Shown: positions 52,473-61,231 of the stretch, one piece after another | How positions within the stretch are numbered: the stretch's first letter is position 1 | How the letters are laid out: each line of letters starts with the position of its first letter | From: Azohydromonas australica DSM 1124 | GTDB lineage: Bacteria; Pseudomonadota; Gammaproteobacteria; Burkholderiales; Burkholderiaceae_C | Length of the DNA: 64,000 nt | Assembly: GCF_000430725.1 (NCBI RefSeq) | Contig: NZ_KE387208.1 | Coordinates: 153,145-217,144, forward strand | Direction of reading: 5' to 3' | The notes under the pieces: generated by a model | Told to the model about the DNA's origin: nothing | Seen by the model: the letters and a program-made list of their open reading frames with translations, nothing else | Database searches by the model: none | Program-made: the position numbers and the translations under genes

Positions 52473-53198
52473 TCACTCCTCGTGAAACCGCGTGAAGCCT
52501 CCCACCGGCTCGCGCTCCGTGACCAGCGTGTTCTCGACCCGATCCGCGTCGGCGTAGCCCAGGCTCATGCCGCAGACCAGCAGCTGGTCATCGGGAATGC
52601 CCAGCTCGCGGGCGATGACACGGTGGAAGAGGGTGAAGGCTGCCTGCGGGCAGGTGTCCAGGCCGCGGCCCCGCGCCGCGACCATGACGCTCTGCAGGAA
52701 CATGCCGTAGTCGATGAAGCTGCCTTGCTCCATCACCCGGTCCACCGTGAACATGAGGCCGACCGGCGCATCGAAGAAGCGGTAGTTGCGCCCGTGCTGC
52801 TCGTGCATGCGGGCCTTGTCGCCCTTGGCGATGCCCAGCAGGCCGTACAGGTCCCAGCCGACCTTGCGGCGCCGGTCGACGTAGGGCGAGACCCACTCGC
52901 GCGGGTAGTAGGCGTACGGCTCCTCAAGCTCCGCGTGCTGCGCCGGATCGTCGTAGGCCTGCAGCACCGCCGCGCTGACGCGCTCCTTGGCAGCGCCGGT
53001 CAGCACGTGCACCTGCCACGGCTGCGTGTTGGTGCCGGAGGCGGCGTGCCGCGCCACTTCCAGGATCGCCTCGATCTCCTCGCGCGGCACCGGCGTGGGC
53101 AGGAAGGCGCGGATGGAGCGGCGGGAGACGATGGCCCAGTCCACCGCGTCGCTCAACAGCTTGCTCTCGATGGCGGGGGAAGGTGTGAGTCGCTTCAT
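52473..53198 (-). CDS. nitroreductase family flavoprotein
   Basis: The product has 241 residues from ATG 53198. FMN-binding features are AIVSRRSIRAFLPTPV (basic start), ARHAASGTNTQPWQVHVLTG, and the C-terminal PDDQLLVCGMSLGYAD. It would reduce nitroaromatics, quinones or another electrophile with NAD(P)H as a dimer. It is divergent from a LysR gene with only 85 bp between them, so the LysR protein may control it as well as tcuAB. Confidence 0.88.
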   Translation of the reverse strand: MKRLTPSPAIESKLLSDAVDWAIVSRRSIRAFLPTPVPREEIEAILEVARHAASGTNTQPWQVHVLTGAAKERVSAAVLQAYDDPAQHAELEEPYAYYPREWVSPYVDRRRKVGWDLYGLLGIAKGDKARMHEQHGRNYRFFDAPVGLMFTVDRVMEQGSFIDYGMFLQSVMVAARGRGLDTCPQAAFTLFHRVIARELGIPDDQLLVCGMSLGYADADRVENTLVTEREPVGGFTRFHEE

Positions 53199-53283
53199 GG
53201 GAGCGCATCCTAAGACGGCGCCGGCCCGGGCCTGGCCGGCCGGCGCGCTACGCTGCCGGCTCAACCACTCCTGACTCGACCCC

Positions 53284-54177
53284 GTGAAGATCGATTTCGA
53301 CGGCGTGCAGGCTTTCGTCGTCATCGCCGAGCTGGGCGGTTTCAACAAGGCCGCGCACGAGCTGCACATCACCCAGACGGCACTGACCCGGCGCCTGCAG
53401 AAGCTGGAGGCCTACCTCGGCATGCGGCTGCTGGACCGCACCACGCGCCGCGTCGAGCTCACCGCCGTGGGCCGCGAGTTCCTGCCCCAGGCGCGCGGCA
53501 TCGTGCAGGAGATGACCGCGGCGGTGGAGCGGCTCAAAGACATCTCGCAGCGGGCCAAGGGCAACTTCACGCTGGCCTGCATCCCGTCCATGACGTCGCA
53601 CGTGTTGCCCGGGGTGATCCGCCGCTATGCCGAGTCGCACCCGGACAACCGCATCCGGCTGCTGGACGGCGCGTCGAGCGAGGTGCGCGAGGCGGTGCTC
53701 GGCGGGCAGGCCGAGCTGGGCATCGCCGTGCACGAGGAAGCGCACGCGGACTTGGCCGAGACGGCGCTGTTCTCCGACCCGCTGGCCTTCATCTGCCGCG
53801 AGCCGCACCCGCTGCAGGACCGCAAGACCCTCACCTGGGCCGACATGCGCGACGTCGACCTGATCGGCGTCAGCAGCTTCGTGGCCACGCGCGTGTTCAT
53901 GGACTACCAGCTCGCCAAGCGCGGCATCCGGCTGCAGGGCAACTACGAGGTGCAGCACCACGCCACGGCGCTGAACCTCGTGGCCGCCGGCGTGGGCAGC
54001 GCCATCCTGCCCTCGTCCACCTTCAAGGAGGGCGACCGTCCGGGCCTGCGCAAGATCACCATCACGCAGCCCACGGTCAGGCGCAAGGTGGTGCTGCTGC
54101 GCCGCTCGCGCGGCAGCCTCTCGCCGGCGGCCGAGGCCTTCCATGAGCTGCTGCGCAGGATGCCGCTGGACTTGTGA
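53284..54177 (+). CDS. LysR family regulator (candidate TcuR)
   Basis: The product has 297 residues, starting at GTG 53284. The N-terminal helix-turn-helix reads FVVIAELGGFNKAAHELHITQTALTRRLQKLE, followed by the effector-binding half with FTLACIPSMTSHVLPGVIR. In Salmonella a LysR regulator (TcuR) sits beside tcuABC; the same order here supports a comparable role. The palindrome at 54193-54209, between this gene and tcuA, is a likely binding site. Confidence 0.88.
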   Translation: MKIDFDGVQAFVVIAELGGFNKAAHELHITQTALTRRLQKLEAYLGMRLLDRTTRRVELTAVGREFLPQARGIVQEMTAAVERLKDISQRAKGNFTLACIPSMTSHVLPGVIRRYAESHPDNRIRLLDGASSEVREAVLGGQAELGIAVHEEAHADLAETALFSDPLAFICREPHPLQDRKTLTWADMRDVDLIGVSSFVATRVFMDYQLAKRGIRLQGNYEVQHHATALNLVAAGVGSAILPSSTFKEGDRPGLRKITITQPTVRRKVVLLRRSRGSLSPAAEAFHELLRRMPLDL

Positions 54178-54192
54178 GCCATTGATTCCCAA

Positions 54193-54209
54193 GTCGCAAT
54201 AGTTGCGAC
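54193..54209. promoter_or_regulatory. LysR-type palindromic site upstream of tcuA
   Basis: GTCGCAA-TAG-TTGCGAC is a perfect 7-bp dyad 72 bases before the tcuA start and 16 bases after the lysR stop. Its position suits an activator site for the tcuAB operon. Confidence 0.55.
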
Positions 54210-54280
54210 CTGTTTTTCATTTCCCAGCACAATCCCGCCTCGGGACAATCCGCCCCGTTGAGTTCTGGAGGCGGGTTCCC

Positions 54281-55699
54281 ATGAGTACCGATGTGCTGGT
54301 GATCGGCGGCGGCAACGCGGCGCTGTGTGCGGCCCTGATGGCGGCCGAGGCGGGGGCGAGCGTGCTGCTGCTGGAGGCTTCGCCGCGCGAGTGGCGCGGC
54401 GGCAATTCGCAGCACACGCGCAACCTGCGCTGCATGCACGACGCGCCGCAGGACGTGCTGGTCGATGCCTATCCCGAGGAGGAGTTCTGGCAGGACCTGC
54501 TCAAGGTCACGGGCGGGCTGACCGACGAGCATCTGGCGCGGCTGACCATTCGCGCCTCCAGCACCTGCCGCGACTGGATGCGCAAGCACGGCGTGCACTT
54601 CCAGCCGCCGCTGTCCGGCGCGCTGCACGTGGCGCGCACCAACGCCTTCTTCATGGGCGGCGGCAAGGCGCTGGTCAATGCCTACTACCGCAGCGCCGAA
54701 GCACTGGGCGTGCGCGTGCGCTACGAGGCGCCGGTGGAGCGCATCGAGCTGGACGACGAGCGCCGCTTCGTCGCCGCGTGGGTCAAGGGCGAGCGCATCA
54801 CCGCCAGGGCCTGCGTGCTCGCGGCCGGCGGCTTCGAGTCGAACCGCGAGTGGCTGCGCGAGGCCTGGGGCCGCAACGAGCGCGGCGAGTGGCCGGCCGA
54901 CAACTTCCTGATTCGAGGCACGCGCTTCAACCAGGGCGTGCTGCTGAAGCACCTGCTGGACGACCACGGCGCGGACCGCATCGGCGACCCGACGCAGGCG
55001 CACATGGTGGCCATCGACGCCCGCGCGCCGCTGTACGACGGCGGCATCTGCACCCGCATCGACTGCGTGTCGCTGGGCGTGGTGGTCAACCGCCACGGCG
55101 AGCGCTTCTATGACGAGGGCGAGGACTTCTGGCCCAAGCGCTACGCCATCTGGGGCCGCCTGGTGGCGCAGCAGCCGGAGCAGATTGCCTACTCGATCAT
55201 CGACGCCAAGGCCATCGGCCGCTTCATGCCGCCGGTGTTCCCCGGCGTCACGGCTGCCAGCCTGCCCGAGCTGGCGGGCAAGCTCGGCCTGGACGTGGGC
55301 GCCTTCGTACGCACGCTGCAGGACTACAACGCCGCGTGCCGCCCCGGCAGCTTCGACCACACGAAGCTGGACGACTGCCGCACCGAGGGCGTGGCACCTG
55401 CCAAGACCCACTGGGCCCGGCCCATCGACACCGCCCCCTTCTATGCCTACGCCGTGCGCCCGGGCGTGACCTTCACGTACCTGGGCCTGCGCACCGACGA
55501 CACGGCCGCCGTGCGCTTCGGCGGCACGCCCAGCGCCAACCTGTTCGTCGCAGGGGAAATGATGGCCGGCAACGTCCTGGGCAAGGGCTACACGGCCGGC
55601 GTGGGCATGTCCATCGGCACGGCCTTCGGCCGCATCGCCGGCACCAACGCGGCGCGCGCCGCCCTGCAGCAAGGAGTGAAAGAACATGCAGTCGCTTGA
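54281..55699 (+). CDS. tcuA: FAD-dependent tricarballylate dehydrogenase
   Basis: The product has 472 residues; TGGAGGCGGG precedes ATG 54281. The FAD fold begins TDVLVIGGGNAALCAALMAAEAGASVLLLE, then GGNSQHTRNLRCMHD. The fumarate-reductase-like catalytic half has VVVNRHGERFYDEGEDFWPKRY, and the end is LFVAGEMMAGNVLGKGYTAGVGMSIG. TcuA oxidises tricarballylate to cis-aconitate and passes electrons to TcuB. It overlaps tcuB by 14 bp. Confidence 0.87.
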   Translation: MSTDVLVIGGGNAALCAALMAAEAGASVLLLEASPREWRGGNSQHTRNLRCMHDAPQDVLVDAYPEEEFWQDLLKVTGGLTDEHLARLTIRASSTCRDWMRKHGVHFQPPLSGALHVARTNAFFMGGGKALVNAYYRSAEALGVRVRYEAPVERIELDDERRFVAAWVKGERITARACVLAAGGFESNREWLREAWGRNERGEWPADNFLIRGTRFNQGVLLKHLLDDHGADRIGDPTQAHMVAIDARAPLYDGGICTRIDCVSLGVVVNRHGERFYDEGEDFWPKRYAIWGRLVAQQPEQIAYSIIDAKAIGRFMPPVFPGVTAASLPELAGKLGLDVGAFVRTLQDYNAACRPGSFDHTKLDDCRTEGVAPAKTHWARPIDTAPFYAYAVRPGVTFTYLGLRTDDTAAVRFGGTPSANLFVAGEMMAGNVLGKGYTAGVGMSIGTAFGRIAGTNAARAALQQGVKEHAVA

Positions 55700-56852
55700 G
55701 GCCCTGACCCGCGACGCCCGGGCGTTGGCCGAGGGTGAGATCGTCATCACCGCTGCCGAGTCCGAGGTGGCGCGGCAGATGACCGTGTGCAACGCCTGCC
55801 GCTATTGCGAGGGCTTTTGTGCCGTGTTCCCCGCCATGACGCGGCGGCTGGAGTTCGGCAAGGCTGACATCCACTTCCTGGCCAACCTCTGCCACAACTG
55901 CGGCGCCTGCCTGCATGCCTGCCAGTACGCGCCGCCGCACGAGTTCGCCATCAACGTGCCGCAGGCCATGGCCAAGGTGCGCGGCCAGACCTACGCCGAC
56001 TACGCCTGGCCGCCCGTGCTGGGCGCGCTCTACAAGCGCAACGGGCTGACGCTCTCGGTGGCGCTGGTGCTGGCCTTCTCGCTGTTCCTGGCGCTGATGC
56101 TGTCGCTGCGCGGCACGCTGTGGAATGCCGGCGGCAGCTTCCACGAGCTGTTCCAGCACAACCTGCTGGTGAGCTTGTTCGGGCCGGTGTTCAGCTTCGT
56201 GGTGCTGGCGCTGGGCATGGGCGCGTGGCGCTTCTGGCGCGACGTGAAGCCCGCCACCAGCGGCCAGCCGGCCAGCGCGCCGGCCATCGCCGAGGCCACG
56301 CACGACGTGCTGCGCCTGAAATACCTGGACGGCGGGCACGGGCAGGGCTGCAACAACGAGGACGACGCCTACACGCTGTCGCGCCGCCGCTTCCACCACT
56401 TCACCTTCTACGGCTTCATGCTGTGCTTCGCCGCCACCAGCGTGGCGACGGTCTACCACTACTTCTTCGGCTGGGCGGCGCCTTACGACCTGCCCTCGCT
56501 GCCCAAGCTGCTGGGCGTGGTCGGCGGGGTGAGCCTGTGCATCGGCACGGCCGGGCTGTGGAGCCTGCGCCAGCGCCGCCATCCGCAGCAGGGCGACGTG
56601 GCGCAGAAGCCGATGGACCTCGGCTTCATCGCGCTGCTGTTCCTCACCAGCGCCAGCGGCCTGGGCCTGTGGCTGGGCCGCGGCACCCCCGCGCTGGCGC
56701 TGCTGCTGTGCCTGCACCTGGGCGCGGTGATGGCGCTTTTCGTCACGCTGCCCTACGGCAAGTTCGCCCACGCCGTCTACCGCAGCGCCTCGCTGCTGCG
56801 CCACGCGGTCGAGAAGCGGCAGCCGAACCCGATCGGCCTCGGCGCCGACTGA
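55686..56852 (+). CDS. tcuB: TcuB iron-sulfur membrane protein
   Basis: The product has 388 residues. Two cysteine clusters near the N-terminus (CNACRYCEGFCAVFP and CHNCGACLHACQY) suit two 4Fe-4S centres. About five to six membrane helices follow, including VALVLAFSLFLALMLSL and FGPVFSFVVLALGMGAW, with histidines (RRFHHFTFYGFML, TVYHYFFGW) that may bind heme. It would take electrons from TcuA's FADH2 to the quinone pool. Confidence 0.87.
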   Translation: MQSLEALTRDARALAEGEIVITAAESEVARQMTVCNACRYCEGFCAVFPAMTRRLEFGKADIHFLANLCHNCGACLHACQYAPPHEFAINVPQAMAKVRGQTYADYAWPPVLGALYKRNGLTLSVALVLAFSLFLALMLSLRGTLWNAGGSFHELFQHNLLVSLFGPVFSFVVLALGMGAWRFWRDVKPATSGQPASAPAIAEATHDVLRLKYLDGGHGQGCNNEDDAYTLSRRRFHHFTFYGFMLCFAATSVATVYHYFFGWAAPYDLPSLPKLLGVVGGVSLCIGTAGLWSLRQRRHPQQGDVAQKPMDLGFIALLFLTSASGLGLWLGRGTPALALLLCLHLGAVMALFVTLPYGKFAHAVYRSASLLRHAVEKRQPNPIGLGAD

Positions 56853-56932
56853 AGGCAGGGTGCCGGCGGCGCTCCAGGCTTTCCCAATACCTGGAGCGTC
56901 TCATTGATGTGATTCATGCATTTATTGATCAG

Positions 56933-56957
56933 AACAATGCAATTCACAGATCAATGG
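56933..56957. promoter_or_regulatory. shared 25-base box, copy 1 (before Bug gene 57021)
   Basis: AACAATGCAATTCACA followed by GA and TCAATGG. The same 25 bases with one change recur at 60108-60132 in front of the other Bug gene. Just upstream, ATTGATCAGAACAAT (56923-56937 region) has the T-N11-A form of LysR sites and TTCATGCAT occurs. Likely a common LysR-type operator. Confidence 0.6.
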
Positions 56958-57020
56958 CAGCTTCCTAGCATCGCCTCCGTACCCCATCGAACAAGCAACT
57001 CACTGCACAGGAGACTCACC

Positions 57021-58001
57021 ATGAACAAGCACGACCTGCTGCGCGTCACCGGCCTTTGCGCCGCTGCCGCCCTTCTGATGCCGGGCTGGGCGCAGGCGCA
57101 GGAACTCCCGCCCAAGAAGAACGTCACCATCGTGGTGGGCTTCGCCGCCGGCGGGGCGGCCGACACGGCGGCCCGCATCATCGGCAAGAAGCTGGGCGAG
57201 AACCTGGGCGTGCCGGTGGTCATCGACAACAGGCCCGGCGCGGGCGGCAACATCGCGCACCAGTACGCGGCCCAGGGCCCCGGCGACGGCAGCGTGATCC
57301 TGTTCGGCTCGGTCGGCCCGCTGACCATCGCGCCGCACCTGATGAAGGTGAGCTACGACCCGGTCAAGGACCTCGCGCCCATCACCATGGGCGTGAACTT
57401 CCCCAACGTGCTGGTGGTGCACGCCGGCACGGGCATAAAGACCTTCGCCGACTTCGTGGCCTACGCCAAGAAGAACCCGGGCAAGCTGGACTACGCCTCC
57501 ACCGGGCCGGGCTCGGCCTCGCACCTGGCCGGCGAGCTGCTGGACGACATGGCCAAGATCGAGACGACGCACATTCCCTACAAGGGCGGTGCGCCGGCGC
57601 TGCAGGACCTGCTCGGCGGGCGCGTGGCTTCGTATTACTCCACGCTGTCCACGGCACTGCCGCACATCGAGTCCGGCAAGCTGATCCCGCTGGCCAGCAC
57701 CGGTCCGAAGCGCCTGCCGGCGCTGCCCAAGGTGCCGACCATCGCCGAGTCCGGCTACCCCGGCTACAGCGCCACCAACTGGTATGCCTTCGTGGCCTCG
57801 TCCAAGGTGCCCAAGCCGGTCCTGGACCGCTGGAACACCGAGCTGGTGAAGGTGCTCAAGACGCCGGAGGTGGTGAAGGAGCTGGATAACCATGGGTTGA
57901 CGCCGCAACCCGGCACGCGTGAAGAGCTGGCCCAGGAGATCGCGCGCGAGTCCGCCACCTGGGGCCGCGTGATCCGCGAGCGCAAGATCACCATCCAATG
58001 A
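57021..58001 (+). CDS. Bug/TctC family periplasmic solute-binding protein
   Basis: The product has 326 residues; CAGGAGACTCACC precedes ATG 57021. Signal peptide ends GWAQAQE. Bug signatures are VTIVVGFAAGGAADTAARI and VIDNRPGAGGNIAHQYAAQ. There is no tctAB here; instead the stop overlaps the start of a ChrA-type half-transporter by 4 bp. With tcuAB upstream, tricarballylate, citrate or a related acid is the likely ligand. Confidence 0.9.
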   Translation: MNKHDLLRVTGLCAAAALLMPGWAQAQELPPKKNVTIVVGFAAGGAADTAARIIGKKLGENLGVPVVIDNRPGAGGNIAHQYAAQGPGDGSVILFGSVGPLTIAPHLMKVSYDPVKDLAPITMGVNFPNVLVVHAGTGIKTFADFVAYAKKNPGKLDYASTGPGSASHLAGELLDDMAKIETTHIPYKGGAPALQDLLGGRVASYYSTLSTALPHIESGKLIPLASTGPKRLPALPKVPTIAESGYPGYSATNWYAFVASSKVPKPVLDRWNTELVKVLKTPEVVKELDNHGLTPQPGTREELAQEIARESATWGRVIRERKITIQ

Positions 58002-58579
58002 CCCACCAGCGCGCCGCCTCCAGCCCGCGCACGGTCCTGGAGCTGTTCTGGGCCTTCTCCTGGCTGTCGCTGCAGGGCTTCGGTGGCGTGCTGGCCGTGG
58101 TACAGCGGGAGCTGGTCGAAAAGCGCGGCTGGCTCAGCAACGAGGAGTTCGTGGAGGACTGGGCCGTGGCGCAGGTGATGCCCGGCCCGAACGTGTGCAA
58201 CCTGGCGCTGATGTTCGGTGACCGCCACTTCGGCTGGCGCGGCGCCGCCGCGGCGCTGGCCGGGCTGCTGGCGCTACCGCTGGTGCTGCTGCTGACGGCT
58301 GCCACCGTCTACGGCCAGCTCGCCGGCCATGCCGCCGCGGCCGGTGCACTGCGCGGCATGGGCGCGGTGGCGGCGGGGCTGATCGCCGGCACCAGCCTGA
58401 AACTGCTGGCGCAATTGCGCCAGCATCCGCTGGGGCTGGCGCTGGTGGTGGCCGTGGCCCTCGGCGCGTTCGGCGGCCTGGTGCTGCTGCACCTGCCCCT
58501 GGCGGTCGTCGTGTTCGGACTGGGCGGCGCGGCCTGCGTGCTGACCGGGTGGCGGCTGCGCCGTGGAGCGAGCTCATGA
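57998..58579 (+). CDS. chromate-transporter (CHR) family half-protein, N-type
   Basis: The product has 193 residues and four to six membrane helices. CHR signatures: FSWLSLQGFGGVLAVVQRELVEKRGWLSNEEFVEDWAVA near the start and VMPGPNVCNLALMFG. It is half the size of single-chain ChrA and is followed directly by a second CHR half, matching the paired short-chain type. It is translationally coupled to a Bug receptor, which is unusual for a chromate exporter, so another oxyanion or carboxylate may be the true cargo. Confidence 0.82.
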   Translation: MTHQRAASSPRTVLELFWAFSWLSLQGFGGVLAVVQRELVEKRGWLSNEEFVEDWAVAQVMPGPNVCNLALMFGDRHFGWRGAAAALAGLLALPLVLLLTAATVYGQLAGHAAAAGALRGMGAVAAGLIAGTSLKLLAQLRQHPLGLALVVAVALGAFGGLVLLHLPLAVVVFGLGGAACVLTGWRLRRGASS

Positions 58580-59160
58580 GCCTGCTCGACTGGCTGCACC
58601 TGCTGCTCTACCAACTCTCGCTGTCGCTGCTGGCGGTGGGCGGCGCGGTGACACTGGCGCCGGACCTGCACCGCTACCTGGTGAACGGGCAGGGCTGGCT
58701 GAGCGAGGCGCAGTTCAACGCCTCCATCACCCTGGCGCAGGCCGCGCCGGGGCCCAACATGCTCTTCGTGGCGCTGCTGGGCTGGAACCTGGGGCTCAAC
58801 GCCGCCGGCCCGGGCGCCGGCACGGGCTGGAGCCTCACGCTGGCGACGCTGGGCATGGCGGTGTGCACGGTGGGCATCCTGGCGCCCAGCTCGATGCTGA
58901 CGCTGCTGGCCACGCGCTGGGGCCACCGCAACCGCGAGCGCCTGTCCGTACGCGCCTTTCGCCAGGGCATGGCGCCCATCGTGGTCGGCGTGCTGCTGTC
59001 CACCGCCTGGCTGCTCGCCCGGGCCTCGGGCGACTGGACGCGCGACGGCCGGCTCTGGCTGCTGACGGCCGTGGTGATGCTGCTGGTGTGGCGCACGCGC
59101 ATGCACCTGCTGTGGCTGCTGGCCGGCGGGGCGCTGCTGGGCGGGCTGGGACTGGTGTAG
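58576..59160 (+). CDS. chromate-transporter (CHR) family half-protein, C-type
   Basis: The product has 194 residues, starting at an ATG that overlaps the stop of its partner. CHR signatures are LAVGGAVTLAPDLHRYLVNGQGWLSEAQFNASITLAQAAPGPNMLFVALLGW; several membrane helices follow, ending LLWLLAGGALLGGLGLV. The two halves probably insert with opposite topology and form one transporter. The gene converges on lysR (59175) with 14 bp between. Confidence 0.82.
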   Translation: MSLLDWLHLLLYQLSLSLLAVGGAVTLAPDLHRYLVNGQGWLSEAQFNASITLAQAAPGPNMLFVALLGWNLGLNAAGPGAGTGWSLTLATLGMAVCTVGILAPSSMLTLLATRWGHRNRERLSVRAFRQGMAPIVVGVLLSTAWLLARASGDWTRDGRLWLLTAVVMLLVWRTRMHLLWLLAGGALLGGLGLV

Positions 59161-59174
59161 TGCGGCGCGGGCCG

Positions 59175-60092
59175 TTACCCACCGGCTGCTGCCTGCTGTT
59201 CCGTGAAACTCTGACGCACCAGCTGGCACAGCTGGCAGGCGGTGTGCGAGAGCGTGCGTCCGCGGCGCGTGATGAGCCCGACCACGCGGCTCACCACCGG
59301 ATCGACCAGCGGTATGGCGCGCAACAGCTCATGCCTGGGCGGCACCGACAGCCGCGGCAGCGCGGCCAGGCCCAGCCCGGCCGCCACCAGCCCCAGCGCG
59401 CCGGCCACGTGCTCGGTCTCGTAGAACCACAGCGGGCGCCGGGACAGGGCGGCCAGCGCGTGGTCCACCAGCAGCCGGTTGGCGCTCTGGCGCGACACGG
59501 CCACCATCTTCTGGTCCGCGAGGTCCGCCCACGCCACGCTGGCACGCCCGGCCAGTGGGTGCCCGTGGGGCAGCACCAGCGCGTAGTCGTCCTGGCCCAG
59601 CATCTCGAAGTCCACGTCCGGGTCCTGCGCGCCGGTGAAGTTGAGTCCGAAATCGGCTTCTCCCGACACGACGCTGGCCAGCACGCGGTGCGCGCTGTCG
59701 TCGATGACACGCAGCCGCACGTGCGGCTGCTGCTGCGCGAAGGCCTTGGCGATGCCCGGCAGCACGTGCTGCGCGACCGAGGGCACGCAAGCCACGGTCA
59801 CCTGCCCGCGCCGCGCCTGCGCGTCGTCCGACAGGCGCGTCACCGCGTCTTCCAGGTCCTCCAGCGTCTGGCGCGCCCGCTCCAGGAACTGCCGCCCGCC
59901 CGGCGTGAGGTCCACCTGCCGCGTGGTGCGCTCCAGCAAGCGCAGGCCCAGGGCCGACTCCAGCTTGTCGATGCGGCGGCTCAGCGCCGGCTGCGAGATG
60001 CACAGGTGCTCGGCCGCCATGCGGAAGCTGCTGCGGTCCGCCACGGCCACGAAGGCCTGCAACTCCTCAAACGCGAAATTGATGCGTGTCAT
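59175..60092 (-). CDS. LysR family transcriptional regulator
   Basis: The product has 305 residues from ATG 60092; an upstream ATG at 60122 would add ten residues and overlap the operator box, so I prefer the later start. The DNA-binding part has FVAVADRSSFRMAAEHLCISQPALSRRIDKLES. The effector domain begins QVTVACVPSVAQHVLPG. It is divergent from the Bug gene at 60183, and the shared 25-base box lies in front of both Bug operons, so it probably controls both. Confidence 0.88.
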   Translation of the reverse strand: MTRINFAFEELQAFVAVADRSSFRMAAEHLCISQPALSRRIDKLESALGLRLLERTTRQVDLTPGGRQFLERARQTLEDLEDAVTRLSDDAQARRGQVTVACVPSVAQHVLPGIAKAFAQQQPHVRLRVIDDSAHRVLASVVSGEADFGLNFTGAQDPDVDFEMLGQDDYALVLPHGHPLAGRASVAWADLADQKMVAVSRQSANRLLVDHALAALSRRPLWFYETEHVAGALGLVAAGLGLAALPRLSVPPRHELLRAIPLVDPVVSRVVGLITRRGRTLSHTACQLCQLVRQSFTEQQAAAGG

Positions 60093-60107
60093 GCATGAAA
60101 TCTTAAA

Positions 60108-60132
60108 AACAATGCAATTCACAAATCAATGG
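60108..60132. promoter_or_regulatory. shared 25-base box, copy 2 (between lysR and Bug gene 60183)
   Basis: AACAATGCAATTCACA, then AA and TCAATGG: 24 of 25 bases equal copy 1 (56933-56957). It ends 50 bases before ATG 60183, comparable with 63 bases for copy 1. The nearby ATGCATGAA on this strand mirrors the TTCATGCAT beside copy 1. Confidence 0.6.
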
Positions 60133-60182
60133 GCGATTTCTACGATGACTCCATCGAATCCCAAGTTCACAGGAGACATCTC

Positions 60183-61163
60183 ATGGCTCTGAATTCCCTG
60201 ACTCGCCGCACTGCGCTGCTCGCCTTCGCCGGCTGTGCCCTCGTTGGCCAGGCCGCGCAGGCCCAGGCCCCGGCCTGGCCCGTGAAGCCCATCAAGTTCG
60301 TGGTGCCCTTCGGCCCCGGCGGTGCCAACGACCTCGTCGCCCGCGCCGTGGCCGAGCACGCGGCCAAGCAGCTGGGCCAGCCCATCATCATCGAGAACAA
60401 GCCGGGTGCCGGCTCGATGCTGGGCGCCGACCTCGTGGCCAAGTCGGCCCCGGACGGCTACACCTTCCTGGCGCCGGCGGCCGGCGTGATCACCAACGCG
60501 ATGATCAAGTCGCGCATGCCGTACAAGGAAGAGGACCTGGTGCCCGTCGTGATGATGGCCGTCAGCCCCTCGGTGATCGTGGTGCCGGCGGACTCGCCCA
60601 TCAAGGACCTCAAGGGCTTGATCGCCGCGTCCAAGAGCGGCCCCGGCCTGAACTTCTCCACCGCGGGCACGGGCAGCACGCCGCACTTCGTGGCCGAGAT
60701 GCTCAACCTCAAGGCCGGCGCGAAGATGCAGATCGTGCCCTACAAGAGCGGCTCCGAAGGCATGGCCGCCGTGGTCGGCAAGCAGGTGGACGTCACCTCC
60801 GAAGCCAGCCCCGTGGTGATGCCGCAGATCAAGGGCAACAAGCTCAAGCCCATCGCCTCGACCTGGAACCGCCGCATCGCCGCGCTGCCGGACCTGCCCA
60901 CCGCGGAGGAGCAGGGCTTCAAGGACATCGTCATCGGCCACTGGTCGGGCGTGTTCGCGCCCAAGGGCACGCCCGAGGCGATCCTGGACAAGGTGAACGC
61001 GGCCGTGAACGTGGCGCTGAAGTCGCCGGAGCTGCGCGCCAAGCTGATTCCCATGGCGATCGACCCCATGGGCGGCAGCCGCGAGGACTTCAAGAAGTTC
61101 CTGGCCTCCGAAAAGGCGCGCCTGGCGCCTGTCGCCAAGGCAGCGCACATGCAGGAAGACTGA
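60183..61163 (+). CDS. Bug/TctC family periplasmic solute-binding protein
   Basis: The product has 326 residues; ACAGGAGACATCTC precedes ATG 60183. The signal peptide ends QAAQAQA and has the RR motif LTRRTALLAFAGCALVG. Bug signatures: IKFVVPFGPGGANDLVARAV and IIIENKPGAGSMLGADLV. It heads a plus-strand group with a ModA-like binding protein and a porin. The ligand is unknown. Shared control with the other Bug gene suggests related substrates. Confidence 0.9.
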   Translation: MALNSLTRRTALLAFAGCALVGQAAQAQAPAWPVKPIKFVVPFGPGGANDLVARAVAEHAAKQLGQPIIIENKPGAGSMLGADLVAKSAPDGYTFLAPAAGVITNAMIKSRMPYKEEDLVPVVMMAVSPSVIVVPADSPIKDLKGLIAASKSGPGLNFSTAGTGSTPHFVAEMLNLKAGAKMQIVPYKSGSEGMAAVVGKQVDVTSEASPVVMPQIKGNKLKPIASTWNRRIAALPDLPTAEEQGFKDIVIGHWSGVFAPKGTPEAILDKVNAAVNVALKSPELRAKLIPMAIDPMGGSREDFKKFLASEKARLAPVAKAAHMQED

Positions 61164-61231
61164 TTCGATTCGAAGTCGGAAGGAGGCCACCGGCCTCCAC
61201 ACAACACCAGATCCCTACGGAGACAAGTTCC

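Noticed and set aside
57998..59160. Annotating the CHR pair simply as chromate resistance genes
   Set aside because: Family membership is clear, but coupling to a Bug receptor and the tcu locus gives no support for chromate as the natural substrate.
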